A stretch of 64,000 nt of DNA from Zasmidium citrigriseum. Taxonomy: Eukaryota > Ascomycota > Dothideomycetes > Mycosphaerellales > Mycosphaerellaceae. The stretch lies in contig NHNW01000047.1 in assembly GCA_002786025.1 (NCBI GenBank), positions 62,001 to 126,000 on the forward strand, read 5' to 3'. The position numbers and the translations under genes are program-made. The notes beneath the pieces are model-generated. The model was given only the letters and a program-made list of their open reading frames with translations, ran no database searches and was not told the origin of the DNA. How positions within the stretch are numbered: position 1 is the first letter of the stretch; the number at the start of each line of letters is the position of its first letter. Positions 22,401 through 35,830 of this stretch are shown here, one piece after another.

Positions 22401-24900
22401 ATTCGCTTCTACTATTCGTTATATACTTTATATATTTCGATAAGGGCGTTTACTTTTTCGTCGTCCTAAATAAAAGGAATACTAGAGACTATATTAACTT
22501 ATAGGGGATAAGTAAAGTAGGGAGAAGTTTAGTCTATTTTAATACTAGCGTCGTTAGTAAGATCTTTTTATACTTCTTTATCTACTTACTATATCGTATA
22601 TTATTTATTTACTAGTACGTCTAGATTAGACTTATAACTTCTATTACTAGTCGGATAAGAGAATTTACTCCTACTATCTACGTCGCTCTTAGTATATTAG
22701 AAGTCTTCTAGGGCTTCTAGAAATTCGCCAAGTCGTTTAGTAATTAATATACTAGGCTAAGGGTCGTCTATACCTTTACCCTCGTCTACTCTAGCCTTTA
22801 TAACTCTAAATACTTTATTCTTTTCTAGATAATAGACCTTTATTACGGCTTTAGTCTCGAAACTAATAAAGTAACTAATCTAGGCGCGTAACTAACGTAG
22901 AGTTCTTCTACGATATTCTAGAGAGATAGTAATATAGACTCGACTTCCGAATATATATTCTCCTAATAGATTTAGTTAAATACCGTTCTTAACTTCCTAG
23001 GGAGTCTTCTTACCTTTCTACGCTCGTATTAGGGCCCTATTCTTAAGCTAAACGGCGTAATCGAAAGCGTAACTCTATAGATCTTCTAAGAGGGAGACCT
23101 ATCGTAGTTATTCCTATATTCTAGCGTCTAGGATCTCTAGGATTCTAGGCCCGATATTAGCTATATCGGACTTATATATTATTACTAATACTCGTTTACG
23201 AGCGGTTCGAAAACCTTACTTAGCTATACTATTTATATAATAGTTATATACTATACTTAGTTCTATAGTAATACCTTCTTATCGAAAGAAAGCTAATACT
23301 ATTCTATAACTAACAATCTCGTTATCTATATAGTAGTATTTAACTTTAGCTCCTATTTCCCTCTCGATTTTATAATAGAGAGCTAGGAACCTATTAGGGA
23401 TTTTATACTTATTACGAAACTCGCTCTTCTAAGAGTAGCGTAAGTAATTATCTATAAGTACTAGTTTATAGTAATAACCTTCTAAGCTTAGGAGTAGATA
23501 AGGTCTCTAAGTATTAGCGTAAATCCTCTCGCTAATAATTATTAATTAGCGCGTTACGGGATCTCTTAGAACTTCGTCTACCGCTTTCGTTAAGGCGTAG
23601 ACAAGGTAGATAATTCCTAGCTTCTCTTTAATTTTAGCGTTAGTAATATTAATACTAGTACTAATCTTAAGTAGCTTACGTATTTCTCCTAGGCTAAGGT
23701 GTCTAAGCTTTCGGTACTATATAAGGACCTTATCTAAGAAATCGACTTTAGCGACTATAAAAGGTAGCTTAACTCCTCTAAGAAGGACGTAGACTTCGTT
23801 AGAGCTTAGGCGTACGATTTTCTTACTTACTTTCTTAACGGGTTCTTCTACGAGCTAAATATAATATAAACCGTTAAAGAGTTTAGTAGTACCGACGTAG
23901 AAACCTTACTTATCGACGATAGTAATACCTTCTAGACTCTAGGCCCCCGAAAAACCGGCCTTCTCTACTAGGTATAATATTAATATAATATTAAAACGCG
24001 TAGTTAGAGCGTATATAATATTCGTAAGGATAAGAGAGATTAGATCTTCCCCTTCCTTAAATAGTTAGAGTACGATTATTCCTCCTCCCTTAATCTTTAG
24101 AGTAGTAGGGTTATTTACTATACTAATATAATATATAAAATTAGTAAACTCGATAAAACGCAACTTATCCTTCTTAATATATAAGCTAGTACCTAAATTA
24201 AATAATATTAAGGAGGTACTATAGACGTCTTTAGCCTTAAGAAGCGGTATAACGTATAGCTTAATCCTTAGTATTCGAAAACTAGCTATATACTCCTATT
24301 TATAATAATAATCTTCCCTATTCTAGTATTAAGTTCCTCCTTCTTTACGTCCTCTCTCTACCTTTAAGTATTTAGGTATCTTAGCCGAATAGGCGGCGAT
24401 AGAATTCTCCTAAGAATCTAAATACGTATTAGTATAAGTAGAAGGATTCGTAATAAGGGGACTCGTACCTAGAATATTAAAGAAGAAGTTAGTAGAGTTA
24501 GTAGTTAGTAGTAATAAGTTTTACGTAGTATTAAGGGACTACGATCGAGTACGTCTAGCGTTAGTATATCTTAGAGTATTATTTAGAGTTAGTAGAGTAG
24601 ATATACTACGTCTACGTAGAGTAAGATCTAGTATAGTAAGTATTAGATTAACGTATTATAGTAGAGGAATACTAGCTAGTATCTAAGTACGCTAGTAATT
24701 AATAGTTTATCGCGTAACTCTACCTTAAAGTACTCTATTAATTCGAGCTTAGTTAAGATTCTATTAGAGGTTAGGGCTAACGTTGCTTTTATCGTTAGCG
24801 AGTATATAGCTAACGTCGCTCTTATCGTTAGTAAGTTTATCTTAATCGTCTTCGTTAGGAACTAGGTATTAGTATTATAGTATTTCTAGATCTAGTATAA
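19500..24900 (-). pseudogene. Copia pol remnants: protease/integrase, reverse transcriptase, RNase H (RIP-inactivated)
   Basis: The minus strand gives copia pol motifs interrupted by many stops. From right to left: the GAG-pre-integrase segment (RKLRHLSLGEIRKL) near 23680-23740; integrase sequence below it; the reverse transcriptase catalytic box at 20408-20419, where the family's YVDD now reads YVNN because both Asp codons were in TpG context; and RNase H near 19740-19800 with SKK and STIEVEYI. Stops are nearly all TAG or TAA, as expected from CAG, CAA and TGG codons after C-to-T and G-to-A change. No frame longer than 60 codons survives. Domain limits are approximate. Confidence 0.8.
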
Positions 24901-24937
24901 TATTAAATAAGAAGTCGAAAGCTATATTAAGCTCTTC

Positions 24938-25149
24938 TATAAGGATATCTAAGCTTAGAGAGCCTAAGGTAGCGATCTATAGCCTCTCCGCTAGTACTCC
25001 GAGGCCGTACTAGTATCTAACTAGAGGCTTAGCGCCTATACTACTTTTTAGGAGGTTTCTACTTCTCCTCTTTCGCTCCTTAGACAATACTTAATCGGAT
25101 ATTCGTACTACTTACTCGTATCGCTATTTCCTACTTCTACGCCCTTATA
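24938..25149. repeat. 5' LTR of chromovirus 1 (212 bp)
   Basis: It differs from the 3' copy (32524-32735) at five positions: four transitions and one T/A transversion. One pair is a CG dinucleotide (24989-24990) facing TA in the other copy. Both copies are almost free of CpA and TpG. Confidence 0.93.
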
Positions 25150-25299
25150 GTATATTATCTTATAACCCTACTAAGGGGAGTAGCTATAGCGAGTATAGTA
25201 TACTATAGTAGAACTACTAGAACTACCTCGATAGCCGAGCTAGTTACTATATTGCTCCCTAAACGTAGTTTAAAGACCTCCGTATACGTATAGTTTAGA

Positions 25300-26780
25300 G
25301 AAGCTTAAACTCTCGTACTTACGAAGAGCCCTCGAACTAGCTATAGAACGACGCTAATTCGTTATAGCGACGTAGTAGGCGAACTCTCTCTAAACCGCTA
25401 GAGAATAATACCTCCTCCTTAGACTACTTCCTCTATACCTAACGACGACGTATACGACTAGCTAGGCTATAGTACGCCTCCGAGATAGTAGAGGAACGTA
25501 TTAATAAAGGCCGCGAGTATAGTAGTACTATAGAGGATACCCTAGGTCGCGACTAAGACGCCTGAGATACCTAACTTAGTACTAGCGTTAACGCTTCGCC
25601 CCTTAGCGGTATATAACGCCTAGAGGGGCTACGAGACGCTATCCTATAGGCCTAAGAGCGCTAGTTCGAAGAACTATCTAACTAAGACACTAGCGCTATA
25701 ACGGCTAAATAGCTCGAAGTATACGTAAAGAAGCTAAACGCCCTTTATAGTATTCTCGAACTTAAGAAACGTAAACGTACCTAGTCGGACACTAGAGACG
25801 ACGTTTCCCGTACGAGTAGCTACTATAAAACCTCCGAGACGACCTCGATAGAACGCTAGCTCTAAAGACTCTTTAAAAAAGGAAGGGTTAATAAATTAGA
25901 GACCTATACTATCTAGGCCTACTAACGCTAGGTTAAGAACGTTAATAAAGAGTTCGAGATCTTTAGGTATACTAACTATAATACCTACTAAAGGAGCTTA
26001 TAGATATCGAAGAGTATATTATATAACGATATCGCTAGTATAGTTAATCGTCGCCTCGACTAGAGGGACGAAAAGGGAGACCTATACTAGGCGGAACTAC
26101 GATAGATCGTCTAAGACGCCGTATAGAGCCCGGCCGTCCGTCGGGCCGCCCTCGTAGAGGCGTTCTTCCTATCTAAGATTAAGGAAGGATAGTCCTACTC
26201 CCGCTTCTATACCTATATAAAGGGGTTAGAAGACTAAATGTCTAATAAGATCGAACCTAAGGACCTCCGTATCGACTTCTACTTCTTACGCCTACTAACG
26301 TAGGTACGTAAGAAGATAATTAAACTAGAAACCCTTAAATCTATTAAGGATACTAACGAACTATTCTTAAGAGCCTACTAGATCGAGTAATCTCTAAGCT
26401 TCTCTAGTAATAGTACTACGCCGAACCCTAGCCGCGGGCGTACTAGTATAGTACTAAGCGCTAGACGAAACTAGAACTCTAGGCCTAATAACTTAGGTTC
26501 TAATAAAAAGGACCGCGAGAACTATAGATAGCGAAACGATCGTAGTAGCGAGAGACGCTAAGACGATAGGAGGGACGATAGACGTCCTAACCGTTAGAAG
26601 TACTTCTCGTATAGGCCGCTAGCGCCCCGCTATAACGCCGCTACTAGCGTACTAGGGTAGACGCCTTCTAACGACTCTCGCTCTACCTACTATAGCGTTA
26701 ACGCCGTCGAAGTTAAAAGCGATTTAGACTATAACAATACGGGAAATAGTAACCCCTAATCGTAAACTTATCTCTCCTAC
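25300..26780 (+). pseudogene. Chromovirus 1 gag remnant
   Basis: Plus-strand translation gives a charged, helical gag-like sequence interrupted by TAG/TAA, followed by a basic Arg/Ser stretch near 26500-26600, which would be the nucleocapsid end. The boundaries are approximate because start and stop codons have been destroyed by RIP. Confidence 0.6.
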
Positions 26781-26819
26781 GATTAGGGAAAACCTTACGA
26801 GGGAGGTAAAAGAGGATCG

Positions 26820-29800
26820 CTATAGACGTAACTATTACTAGCGCTATAGGACTAATTACTCTCCGCGCCCTCGTCGATAGTAGAGCGTAGTTAAATCTTA
26901 TCTCTACGTACGCTATAGGGTAGTTATCCCTACTAACGTTAGATCTTCCTACTCTAAGGGCTAAATTCCTTAACGACAACCCTATAACGTTATATAAGGC
27001 TTACTTAGCTACCCTCGCTATTAACGATAGTATAGGGAAGACGAGAGAGTCGGAGTAAATCCTTTAGACTAGTACCTTTATAGGCTATAACCTTATACTA
27101 GGGTAGGACTAGCTAGAAGATACTAACTTAGCTATTAGCTTCCGAGCCGGGACCTTTACGTAGTCGCTACGGGACTCCTCTAACCCCTCTAAATCCTCGC
27201 GAACGTCCTAGATACTCGTAGCTATTATAGATAGTACGGCTAGCTTCTAACTTCCCTTAGGGGAGTAGCTCGTAGCTTCTACGCTACTAGACTAACTATA
27301 CGCTAACGACGACTCGAGGGTAAACCCCTCTAAAGTAGATAGACTATAGGGAGGAGAGATCCCCTCCGTAGAGTTAGCTATCGCTAAGCCTACCGCCGTA
27401 TTTACCCTCTAAGGGGGTAGAGACTAGGACCCTACGACTATCGATCCGAACTAATAGGGCTACTAATAGTAGACTACTACTATTACGATCTATAACTAGT
27501 ATAAGGCCGCCTACGCGTAAGAGCCTAATCTTAAAGACCTTCCCTAGTAAGTCCTTCTAGCTTTACTAGCTATAGCGGAGATAGAGTACCTCGTAGGCGT
27601 TCTACTAGAGTACTACGACTTCGCTAATATCTTTAATACTAAGCTAGTAGGTATTATCGCCTAGTACTCCGAGTACGACTATACTATCGAGCTAGAGGAA
27701 GGTAAGAGCCTACCTTAACTACCGATCTATAACCTTTCGTAATAAGAGCTTACTATATTACGCGAGTATATCGATAACGCCTTAAAGAACGGCTAGATTA
27801 GGCTAAGTAAATCCCCTTACGGTACCCCTATCCTCTTTATACTAAAGAAGGATAGTAGTATATAGTTATACGTTAACTATAGAGGTCTTAATAAGATTAC
27901 GATTAAGAACCGCTACCCGCTACTACTTATTAGTAAGCTACTAGACCGTTTAGGTAACGTAAAGGTCTTTACTAAGCTAGATCTTAAAGACGTATACTAC
28001 TAGCTCTAAATCTAGTCTAGAGACGAATAGAAGACGGCCTTTAAGACGAGATATAGCTTATTTAAATACCTCGTTATACCCTTTAGGCTCGCTAACGTAC
28101 TCGCTACGTTCTAGTCCTATATTAATAAGGCTTTAGCTAGCTTAGTAGATAATATCTATATTGTTTATCTTAATAATATCCTAATCTACTCCCTCGACCC
28201 TAAGACGTATAAGAAGTACGTCTAGTAAGTCCTCGAGAGGCTTAGGGAATAGAAGCTATTTACTAAACCCTCGAAATACGAGTTCTATACTATAGAGGTT
28301 AAATTCCTAGGCTTTATTATTACCTCTAATAGTATAAAGATAGATTAATTAAGGGTTACTAGTATTACCGACTAGCTAGTACTAAAGAGCTACTAAGACG
28401 TCTAAGTCTTCCTTAGATTCGCTAACTTCTACTACTACTTTATTTAGGGATATTCGCGGCTCGTACGCCTACTTAACGAGCTACTCTTTAGCGGTACCCT
28501 CGCGCCTATAAAGAAGGGATAGAAAGCCGTCGTAAGACCCCCGTAGTAGTAGACTAATATAGTAGCCGAATCCTTCGAAACTCTTAAGAAGGTATTTACC
28601 GAAGTACCCCTACTTAAATACTTCGATTCTAGGCTACCGATTATAGTAATTACGGACGCCTCTAACGCGGCCTATACGAGTATCCTCCTATAGCCTAACG
28701 ACTCCGATCCGCTATAGAAATACTAGTACCCCGTTACCTATTATTCGAAGAGCTTTATTAATTACGAGGTCTACTATAGTACCTCTAATAAGGAACTTAT
28801 AGCTATCTTAGAATACTTTAAAACGTAGAGGTACTACCTCGAGAGCGCTACGTACCCGATCTAGGTTATAACCGATTACTATAACCTTTAGTACTTTATA
28901 ACAATATAGAGCCTAACTACTAGGTAGGCCCGTATTATAGAGAGGTTAGCCTACTACAATTTTATAATCGAATATAAACTAGGGAAGTTAAATCCCTCTA
29001 ATAGCCTATCTAGGAGGCTAGACTACTTCGCTAGCTTTAAAGAAAGTACTAAGAAGTATTAACTTTAGGGAATACTACTAATTCTATAGTAAAAGTTAGG
29101 AGCCTACCCTACTAAGAATAGTTACGGCCCTATAGCGCTACTAGAATACCCTCGTATAGGCCTTAAGAATATAGTAGATACCTACCTTAAGGGAACTAAG
29201 TAGTCTAATCCCCTACTACTTACCGCCTTCGAAGCCGAACAAAATAGTAAGGCTAAAGAGTAATACGACGGTACTTCTAATACTATAGAGTAACTACTCC
29301 TTACCTAAGCTAGCCTCTACTCTACTAGCGGGCTATCGAATTATCGATTAGTACTACCTCGCTTCCTCGTTACTATAGTAGCGAAGGATAAGTCGTCCTT
29401 TAACGCCGAACCGCCTAAATCCCTTCTAGATCTTATTAAGGAAGTCTAATAAAGGGACGCCTTCGTTTAAGATATCCGAGAAGCGGTTATAGCGAAAGGG
29501 CGAGACGAGTTAGGTAAGACCCTAGAGAGTACTAAGGACTATACCTTCGATACTAATAGCCTCCTACGAAGGGATAGTTAGGTATACGTACCCTAATCCT
29601 TAGCCTTACGCGTAGAAATACTATTCCGTAACTACGACGACCCTATAGCGGGCTACTATAGTTAGCGACGTATATAGGCAATTATCTCGTTAAAGTACGA
29701 GTAGAAAGGTCTCTCCGAAGACGTTCGCAAGTACTACTAGGAGTATAACGTCTACTAACGAGCTAAAAGTAAGTACTACTAGCCCTATAGCGAACTCTAG

Positions 29801-30920
29801 CCCTTACTAGTACCTACCTAGCCCTAGTCCTACCTCTCTATAGACTTCGTTACTAGCCTACTACCCTTAAAGGGTTTTAATAGTAAGGTCTACGATTCGG
29901 TACTTATTATCGTTAATCGATTTTTAAAGTTTATACGGTATATACTAATAACGAAGGATATCGACGCCCCTAGCCTAGCGGACCTATTCTACTATATAGT
30001 TATCGCCCTTACTAGCCTACTAGACAATATCGTCTTAGACCGCGGTTCGGTCTTTATATCTAAGTACTAGAGCGCCTTCTACTACTACCTTATAATTAAA
30101 CGTAAGCTTAGTACTACCTTCTACCTATAGACGAATAGACAAACTAAGCGTTAGAACTAGTAACTTAAAGCCTACCTTCGTATATACTATAATTAGGAAC
30201 AAGATAACTAGGCGAGGCTATTATTAACTATAGTATTCGCCTATAACTCTAAGACGTATACTAGCTATTATAAATTACCTATTAAGGTAGCGTTTAGAGT
30301 ACTCCTAAATATACTAGACGGTATTCGACGCGAATACCTAACGGGGGGGGGGGAAGAAAGTAGACGAGCTTACTAAATAGGCAACTAACTAGCTTCTATA
30401 ACGACGACTCGAGTTCGATAAGGTAGTAGAGAACCTCTAGTATATATAAGAACTATAGACTAAGTACTATAACCGTATAGTACTAGCTAAGTACTATAAC
30501 GTTAGCGAGTAGGTACTCCTAGCGGTAAAGAACGTTTATATACGGCGGCTATATAAGAAGCTTAATAATAAGTACCTAGGCCCTTTTATAATTACTAAGC
30601 GGATTAGTAGGTAGGCGTATAAGCTTAACCTACTACCGTTAATAAAAAGGTTCTACCTAGTATTCTATATCTCGCTATTAGAGCTATACCGTATACGCCC
30701 TAGGTACTAGCTACTACTAGTCGAAGAACTCCTCGAGGATAGAATAGATCTAGCCTACGAAGTCGAGAAAATCCTAACCTACTACCGCGATAAGTATAGA
30801 ACGATATAGTATCGGATACGGTAGGTAGGCTAGTCTTAAGACTACGACGATTAGATAAGAGAAGAGGAGCTTAAAGACTATTAGGAACTCCTTAATAAGT
30901 ACTACTAGTAATACCCCGAG
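26820..30920 (+). pseudogene. Chromovirus 1 pol remnant: protease, RT, RNase H, integrase, chromodomain
   Basis: The plus strand shows, in order, an aspartyl protease (ALVDSRA then YNLILG, about 26850-27100), reverse transcriptase ([15 protein letters not shown] near 27880; catalytic box at 28166-28177, now YLNN), RNase H (VITDASNAAY near 28650; SNKELIAILEYFKT near 28790), integrase (SIDFVTSLLPLKGF near 29840; VLDRGSVFIS near 30035) and a chromodomain-like tail (VEKILTYYRDK, then IREEELKD, about 30750-30890). The catalytic integrase Glu is now Lys at 30146-30148. An 11-bp G run lies at 30343-30353. Scores of TAG/TAA stops make it non-coding. Confidence 0.88.
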
Positions 30921-31149
30921 CTCGCTAACCTCTCTCTACCGTCTCCCCGCTAGCGACCCGTAAAAGAGACGCGGCGCGGGCGAGGACGTCTAAGAAAAGA
31001 CGAACGAGAAGAGAGAAGGTACCCCTTATAGTCCTCTCGCTACTAAATTACTATTCGAAGATTTCCTTTATACGTTAGGACTAAGAGATTAAAGGATTTA
31101 TTTATAAGTTCTCTCTATTTACTATCTATAGACTACTACGACTATTTCG

Positions 31150-32450
31150 TAGTCTTTCTAGGGCTACGCTAACCCCTCTCCGCTATAGATAGTAAAACCT
31201 AGGAACTTAGAGCTAACGAGCTTCTATTATTACTACCCTATAAACGCCGCCGAGAACGCTTTAACGAGTATACTAGCTATAGTAGACGAGGCGCTTCTCG
31301 CTATTATTTAGCGTCTAAAGTACCTACTACTCTCGTACTAGGTCCGCTACGATATTAGCTAAGTAGGAACCTAGTAGCTCTTCGCGGCTATCCTTAAAGG
31401 CCTTCTTATTCGCCTTACGACTCTTACGCTAAGCCTAAATCTACTTTAGCTAGGCTATCTTATCGAACTTCTTAACCTCTAACTCGGCTAAGACGTCCTT
31501 CTTAAACTATACGATAGTAGTAAATACCTTCGAGGTATAGTTATAGAAGGCGCTAACGCGGCGCTATACGCGCTTAGCGTCGTTCTAGACGGTAGGGTAG
31601 ATAGTAAGTATACGTAGGTACTCGAGGATATTAGTATAGCGCGCGAGTTCGGAGGGGAGCTAATAGTAGAGTTAGTATAGATAGACGCTAGATAGGGACT
31701 AGAGAACTTATAGTAGTATAAGAAGGCTTACTACTACTCGATTTATAGCTAGTATAAGGAGTACTATTACTAGCGGAGTACTTCTCGCTAACTAGTAGCT
31801 ACGTCTACTACTAAATAGTAGGGACTAGCTACTAATAGCGAATATACTCGCAGTAGATAGTACTACGGCGTACCTTCGGAACGCTCTCGAGAGGAGAGGG
31901 GTACTTATACGCGTAGCGAATCTTAGACTAACTAATACTCGCCTTATAAGGACTATACGCCTATAGTAGTATCTCTATATCCGCTAATAGAATAGGTATA
32001 TCGCTAAACTAATCGAGTAGGCTAGCTATACCTATATCGCTACGCGATCCGTTACTACTATCGCCGCTACTAGGGGTATAAGGAGTACTACTTATATTAC
32101 GGAGTAGAGTTATAGCGAAGTTGGTATTAGTAGGCGTACGTAGGGAGTTATTATTATTATTGTTCTAACTATTAATAGCGTTCTAATCTAATATAGAGGG
32201 AAGCGTAATAGACGGATAGTAGATAGTTAGTAGTAGTAAAGAGAAGAAGGAAATAGAAGAAGAAGCGGGCTTTTATACTAACGGTAGTATAGGCCTAATA
32301 GCGCCGCTACTATATACCTATTACGAGCCCGCTCTACCCTTATTTACGAGGGGTATATTTACTAATAGCTAGAATTATATACTCGGCTTACTAATAGCGC
32401 CGTACGTACGTACTAAGACGGCTCTGCCGCCTTTATAATAACGACTTAGT
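31150..32450 (-). pseudogene. Possible antisense ORF of chromovirus 1 (between pol and 3' LTR), RIP-inactivated
   Basis: On the minus strand, one frame across about 31250-31570 reads as a charged helical protein, for example FKKDVLAELEVKKFDKIA and KANKKAFKDSREELLGSYLA, broken only by TAG codons that RIP makes from CAG or TGG. The plus strand of the same DNA gives a less protein-like reading. Upstream on the minus strand the sequence is Ser/Thr-rich. I do not recognise the product. It could be an extra retroelement gene read opposite to pol, or a fragment of captured host sequence. Extent is a rough estimate. Confidence 0.4.
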
Positions 32451-32523
32451 TTAAGCTAATCGATAAACTTACTCGAGTTAACGATATAACCTAAGGGTAG
32501 GCCGCTAAAGGGGGGGGGGATAA

Positions 32524-32735
32524 TATAAGGATATCTAAGCTAAGAGAGCCTAAGGTAGCGATTTATAGCCTCTCTACTAGTACTCCGAGGCCGTACTAGT
32601 ATCTAACTAGAGGCTTAGCGCCTATACTACTTTTTAGGAGGTTTCTACTTCTCCTCTTTCGCTCCTTAGATAATACTTAATCGGATATTCGTACTACTTA
32701 CTCGTATCGCTATTTCCTACTTCTACGCCCTTATA
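32524..32735. repeat. 3' LTR of chromovirus 1 (212 bp)
   Basis: Same length and nearly the same sequence as 24938-25149. It is followed by the duplication TCTTC at 32736-32740 and preceded by the polypurine tract at about 32508-32520. Confidence 0.93.
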
Positions 32736-32740
32736 TCTTC

Positions 32741-33049
32741 TTTAAGCTTCTTCTAAGTACGCGCCTTATTAAGTTAATCTAGAGCGTTCTATCGGTTAGT
32801 ACTAGCGACGATAATATATCCCGGGCGTTTAAAACTATAAATAGCCTAAATCTTACTAGCGACTTACTCGTTCTTTTTCTCGTCCTCTTCTAGTACTATA
32901 ATATTTACTTTAGCTTTCTTCTTATTACCGCTAGGCTTCTAGTTAGGACGATACTTTAGACTAGCTAGGTTATAGAAGTAGTTCTCTTCGGAGTATTCGA
33001 TAGTCTATTTATAGTACTTATAGTAATACTTCTTATCCTTATCTCTTTC

Positions 33050-33080
<31 letters not shown>

Positions 33081-33604
33081 TTATCCTCTATCTTTTCCTT
33101 CTTTAAGTCCTTAGAGTTAGAGCCTTTCTTATTATTATTACGATTCTTTTCTATATAGATAGCTTCTTCTCTAAGAAAGCCCTAATATAGAGTACGAATA
33201 CTACGTTATATAATAGTAGTACTAGTAAGGAAGTTCTATTAAGAAAGGTAGGTTTTAAAGCGCTTAGTAATAATTAGGTTAGTAAGAACTTTATTAATTA
33301 CGTTATTATCTCCGTACGTTCTACTAACTATCTTAATATCTTTCTAAAGTACTTCTAGCTTATTAACGAAGTTAGAGATATTAATATACTAACTATAGGA
33401 GAGGTTAGTAAAATAAGTCTAGAGGAGTATTATAGCTTAGCTATTATCTATTTCTAGAAGGGCGTTAATTTTATCTATAAGGTCCTTAAGATTATCCTTA
33501 TAAGCTATATAAGCCTACTTAGATTCTAGGAGTAATACTAGAACGTTAGCCTACGATTCGTATAAGCGCTTTTACTATTCTAGATACTCCTTATTATCTA
33601 CTCC
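32741..33604 (-). pseudogene. Copia gag segment (middle fragment of the outer element)
   Basis: Minus-strand reading near 32940-33035 gives KKYYYKYYK followed by TIEYSEENYFY, which looks like a retroviral-type zinc knuckle in which Cys and His codons have become Tyr. This places the C-terminal part of copia gag here, cut off from pol by chromovirus 1 on the left and from its N-terminal part by chromovirus 2 on the right. Confidence 0.6.
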
Positions 33605-33788
33605 TATAACGGGCCTAGCTTAGACTTTACGCAAGTAATACGCTATTACGTAACTAGCGGCTCGGCCCGCGCCGTATAGTCGGCTTAGTACCCGCTTTCC
33701 TATAACTACCTCGGCTTCCTAGCTACCTCTTAGATAGTCCGTCGAATATTTAACTATTACGCCTATACCCTATTATCGGCCCCTTACA
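33605..33788. repeat. 5' LTR of chromovirus 2 (184 bp)
   Basis: Seven differences from 40194-40377, all transitions. Two are CG/TA dinucleotide pairs, at 33693-33694 and 33777-33778. The terminal CA is still present in this copy only. Confidence 0.92.
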
Positions 33789-33949
33789 TTATATTCGACC
33801 GTATAACCGGGCGGCCTTTCTTAAGACGCCCTCTATTACTACTCCGTAAGATCTAGTAGTAGTAATCTACCCTCGATACTATCTAGCGTATTAACTACGT
33901 AGGTGTCCTCGAAGTTATAGAACCGACTTCTCGAGCCGCTAGTAGGCTC

Positions 33950-35830
33950 TATCGTAAGACGCGACTCTCTATAAGACGCGGCTAGGTTAAGAGTACCTCT
34001 TACTATCTTATTATATCCTTAGACGAGACGCCTCGGGTTTAGTACCTATCCCTTCCTCGTCGCGTTACTTACGACTCTCTCTTCCTTAATATCCCTATAA
34101 TATAGGATACCTAGGAGACCCTACGCGTAGATAACGAAGACGTAGACCTATTCGCTAAGTACGCTACCGAATAATAAAATATCCTCGAGTCGATACTAGA
34201 GAACCTAATAGTATTAGAAACACCTAGCGAACTAAATATCCTTACCCGACTTAGTCTAGACGACCTCGACCTAGCTACTAACGAAGTAGCTATCGACTTC
34301 GAAGACGATAGCGTACTCGATACTCTACGTATTCCCCTTAGTACGCTACGTAACCTTACTACTAACGAGTTCCTCTAGCGAGTTAACGCGACGCCTATAT
34401 AGATCTACTTCGTACTCCGTAAGGTAGAGTAGGTATACTAAGACGTAGTAGTAGACTATAACGTACTCCTTAAGGCTAATAAAGTTAATAAGAAGAAATC
34501 GGAGAGGGCCCTTAAAGAGATAAAGAAGTATAAGGAACTCTACGAGTATATAGATAGTAAGAAGAAGTAATAGTAGAAGTACTACTATAAAGTAGAAGCT
34601 ATAAAGGATACCCTAAAAGTCTAGATAGAAGACGTTAAGGTAGAACGCGATTCCCTTATCTAGTAACTCTCTAACGCTATATAGTAGCTCTCTAATACTA
34701 TAGGCCGTAGCCGACTAACTAGTCGCTAACTACCCCCTCTATAGCGTTCGGCTTCTTTATTATCGCTTAAGCGCCGCTAGAACGGAGCGCCGCCGCCGCT
34801 ACTAGGCCCTCGCTACTACTATACCTCGAAGGCTCGGAGTAATCTAGATAGCGAACTATCCGACTCCTCCGACTCCTTAGACGATAAACGCTATAAGAGC
34901 GCTAAGAAGTCTAAGAAGACTAAGAAGGTTAAGAAGAGCAAGGGTACTAAACTAATAGACTCCGAAGATAAAGGAGATTTAGCTATCTATAACCTAACTC
35001 TACGAGAGGGCATTAAGACAAGCCGAGATATTAAGGACCCTTAGCCCTTTTCTAGTAATAGAAAGGGCCCTTCCTTTAACGAATAGACCGATAGCCTCGG
35101 CAATAAACTTAACGTTACTCGCTTCCGCGATATACTAGTAGTACTTAACTATATTCTTAGCTATACTACTAGTACTACGTATAGTACTATTAAGGGAAAG
35201 ATTCCGCTAACCCTACGCCTAAAGAAGACGTACAAGTCTAAAGAAGAATACTTCTAGTTAGCTAAGGAATATCTCGACTATCTTATAGATTACTTCGCCG
35301 CCTTTAACCCTATAGGCGACGCCTAGTATTAGATAAACTAGCTAAGTATAGGTCCTAACGAGAAGTTTTCGGAGTTCTACCCTAAGTACTAGAAGATTAA
35401 CGCCTTCCTACCTAAGCTTAAAGGTAGGAATAGCGATAAGATAGAGGTTAATAAGCTATATACTAAACTTAGCTATAAGTATAAGAACGGCCTACGCCTT
35501 TAGGTCTATAATACCCTAAAGTAGCTAGTTAAATTATACTAGCGTCTTTAGTAAGAGAGTACTATCCTCGAAGATCTATATCCGAAGCTATAGAAGGACT
35601 CTAAGAAGGACGGTAACGGTAATAAGGGCGCTAGCGCTAGTAGGTAGAAGGGTACTACTAGTACTAATAATAATAGCGGCCTTAAGCTATAGTACGAGCG
35701 ACCTAACGAGTTCCGTAACCTACTATATATAACCCCTAAGTTTAAGGCCTAGCTCGAGAAGGAGGGTCGTTATAAGCGTTATCGTAAGCTAGGCTACGGC
35801 CTAGATAATACTTCTTACCTACTTATCGGA
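33950..35830 (+). pseudogene. Chromovirus 2 gag remnant with a destroyed zinc knuckle
   Basis: Plus-strand translation gives a Lys/Glu-rich coiled-coil-like stretch (ALKEIKKYKELYEYI), a Ser/Lys region, then a capsid-like part (SEFYPKY, INAFLPKLKGRN). At 35771-35818 a CCHC zinc knuckle can be recognised by its frame, spacing and Gly, but all four zinc ligands read Tyr (YKRYRKLGYGLDNTSY). This is what RIP makes of TGY and CAY codons. Confidence 0.75.

Larger units (their letters stand above)
24938..32735 (+). mobile_element. Ty3/gypsy chromovirus 1, full length, nested in the copia element
   Basis: The 7,798-bp element has two 212-bp LTRs that begin TATAAGG and end CCTTATA, and a 5-bp duplication TCTTC at 24933-24937 and 32736-32740. 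A G-rich polypurine tract (AAAG followed by a G run) lies just left of the 3' LTR, confirming plus orientation. Order is gag, protease, RT, RNase H, integrase and a C-terminal chromodomain-like segment, the chromovirus layout. About 1.5 kb between pol and the 3' LTR carries an apparent antisense frame. The terminal TG...CA of LTRs has become TA...TA through RIP. Confidence 0.93.

Noticed and set aside
24700..25150. Repeated GTTAGCG-like and TAGTA-like motifs, considered as a satellite or CRISPR-like array
   Set aside because: The repeats are irregular and follow from TpA enrichment by RIP; there are no regular spacers and this is a eukaryotic genome.
26713..26979. 88-codon minus-strand frame inside chromovirus 1
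   Set aside because: It lies opposite the protease region, which reads correctly on the plus strand. Its composition (Arg/Ile/Tyr) follows from RIP-skewed DNA.
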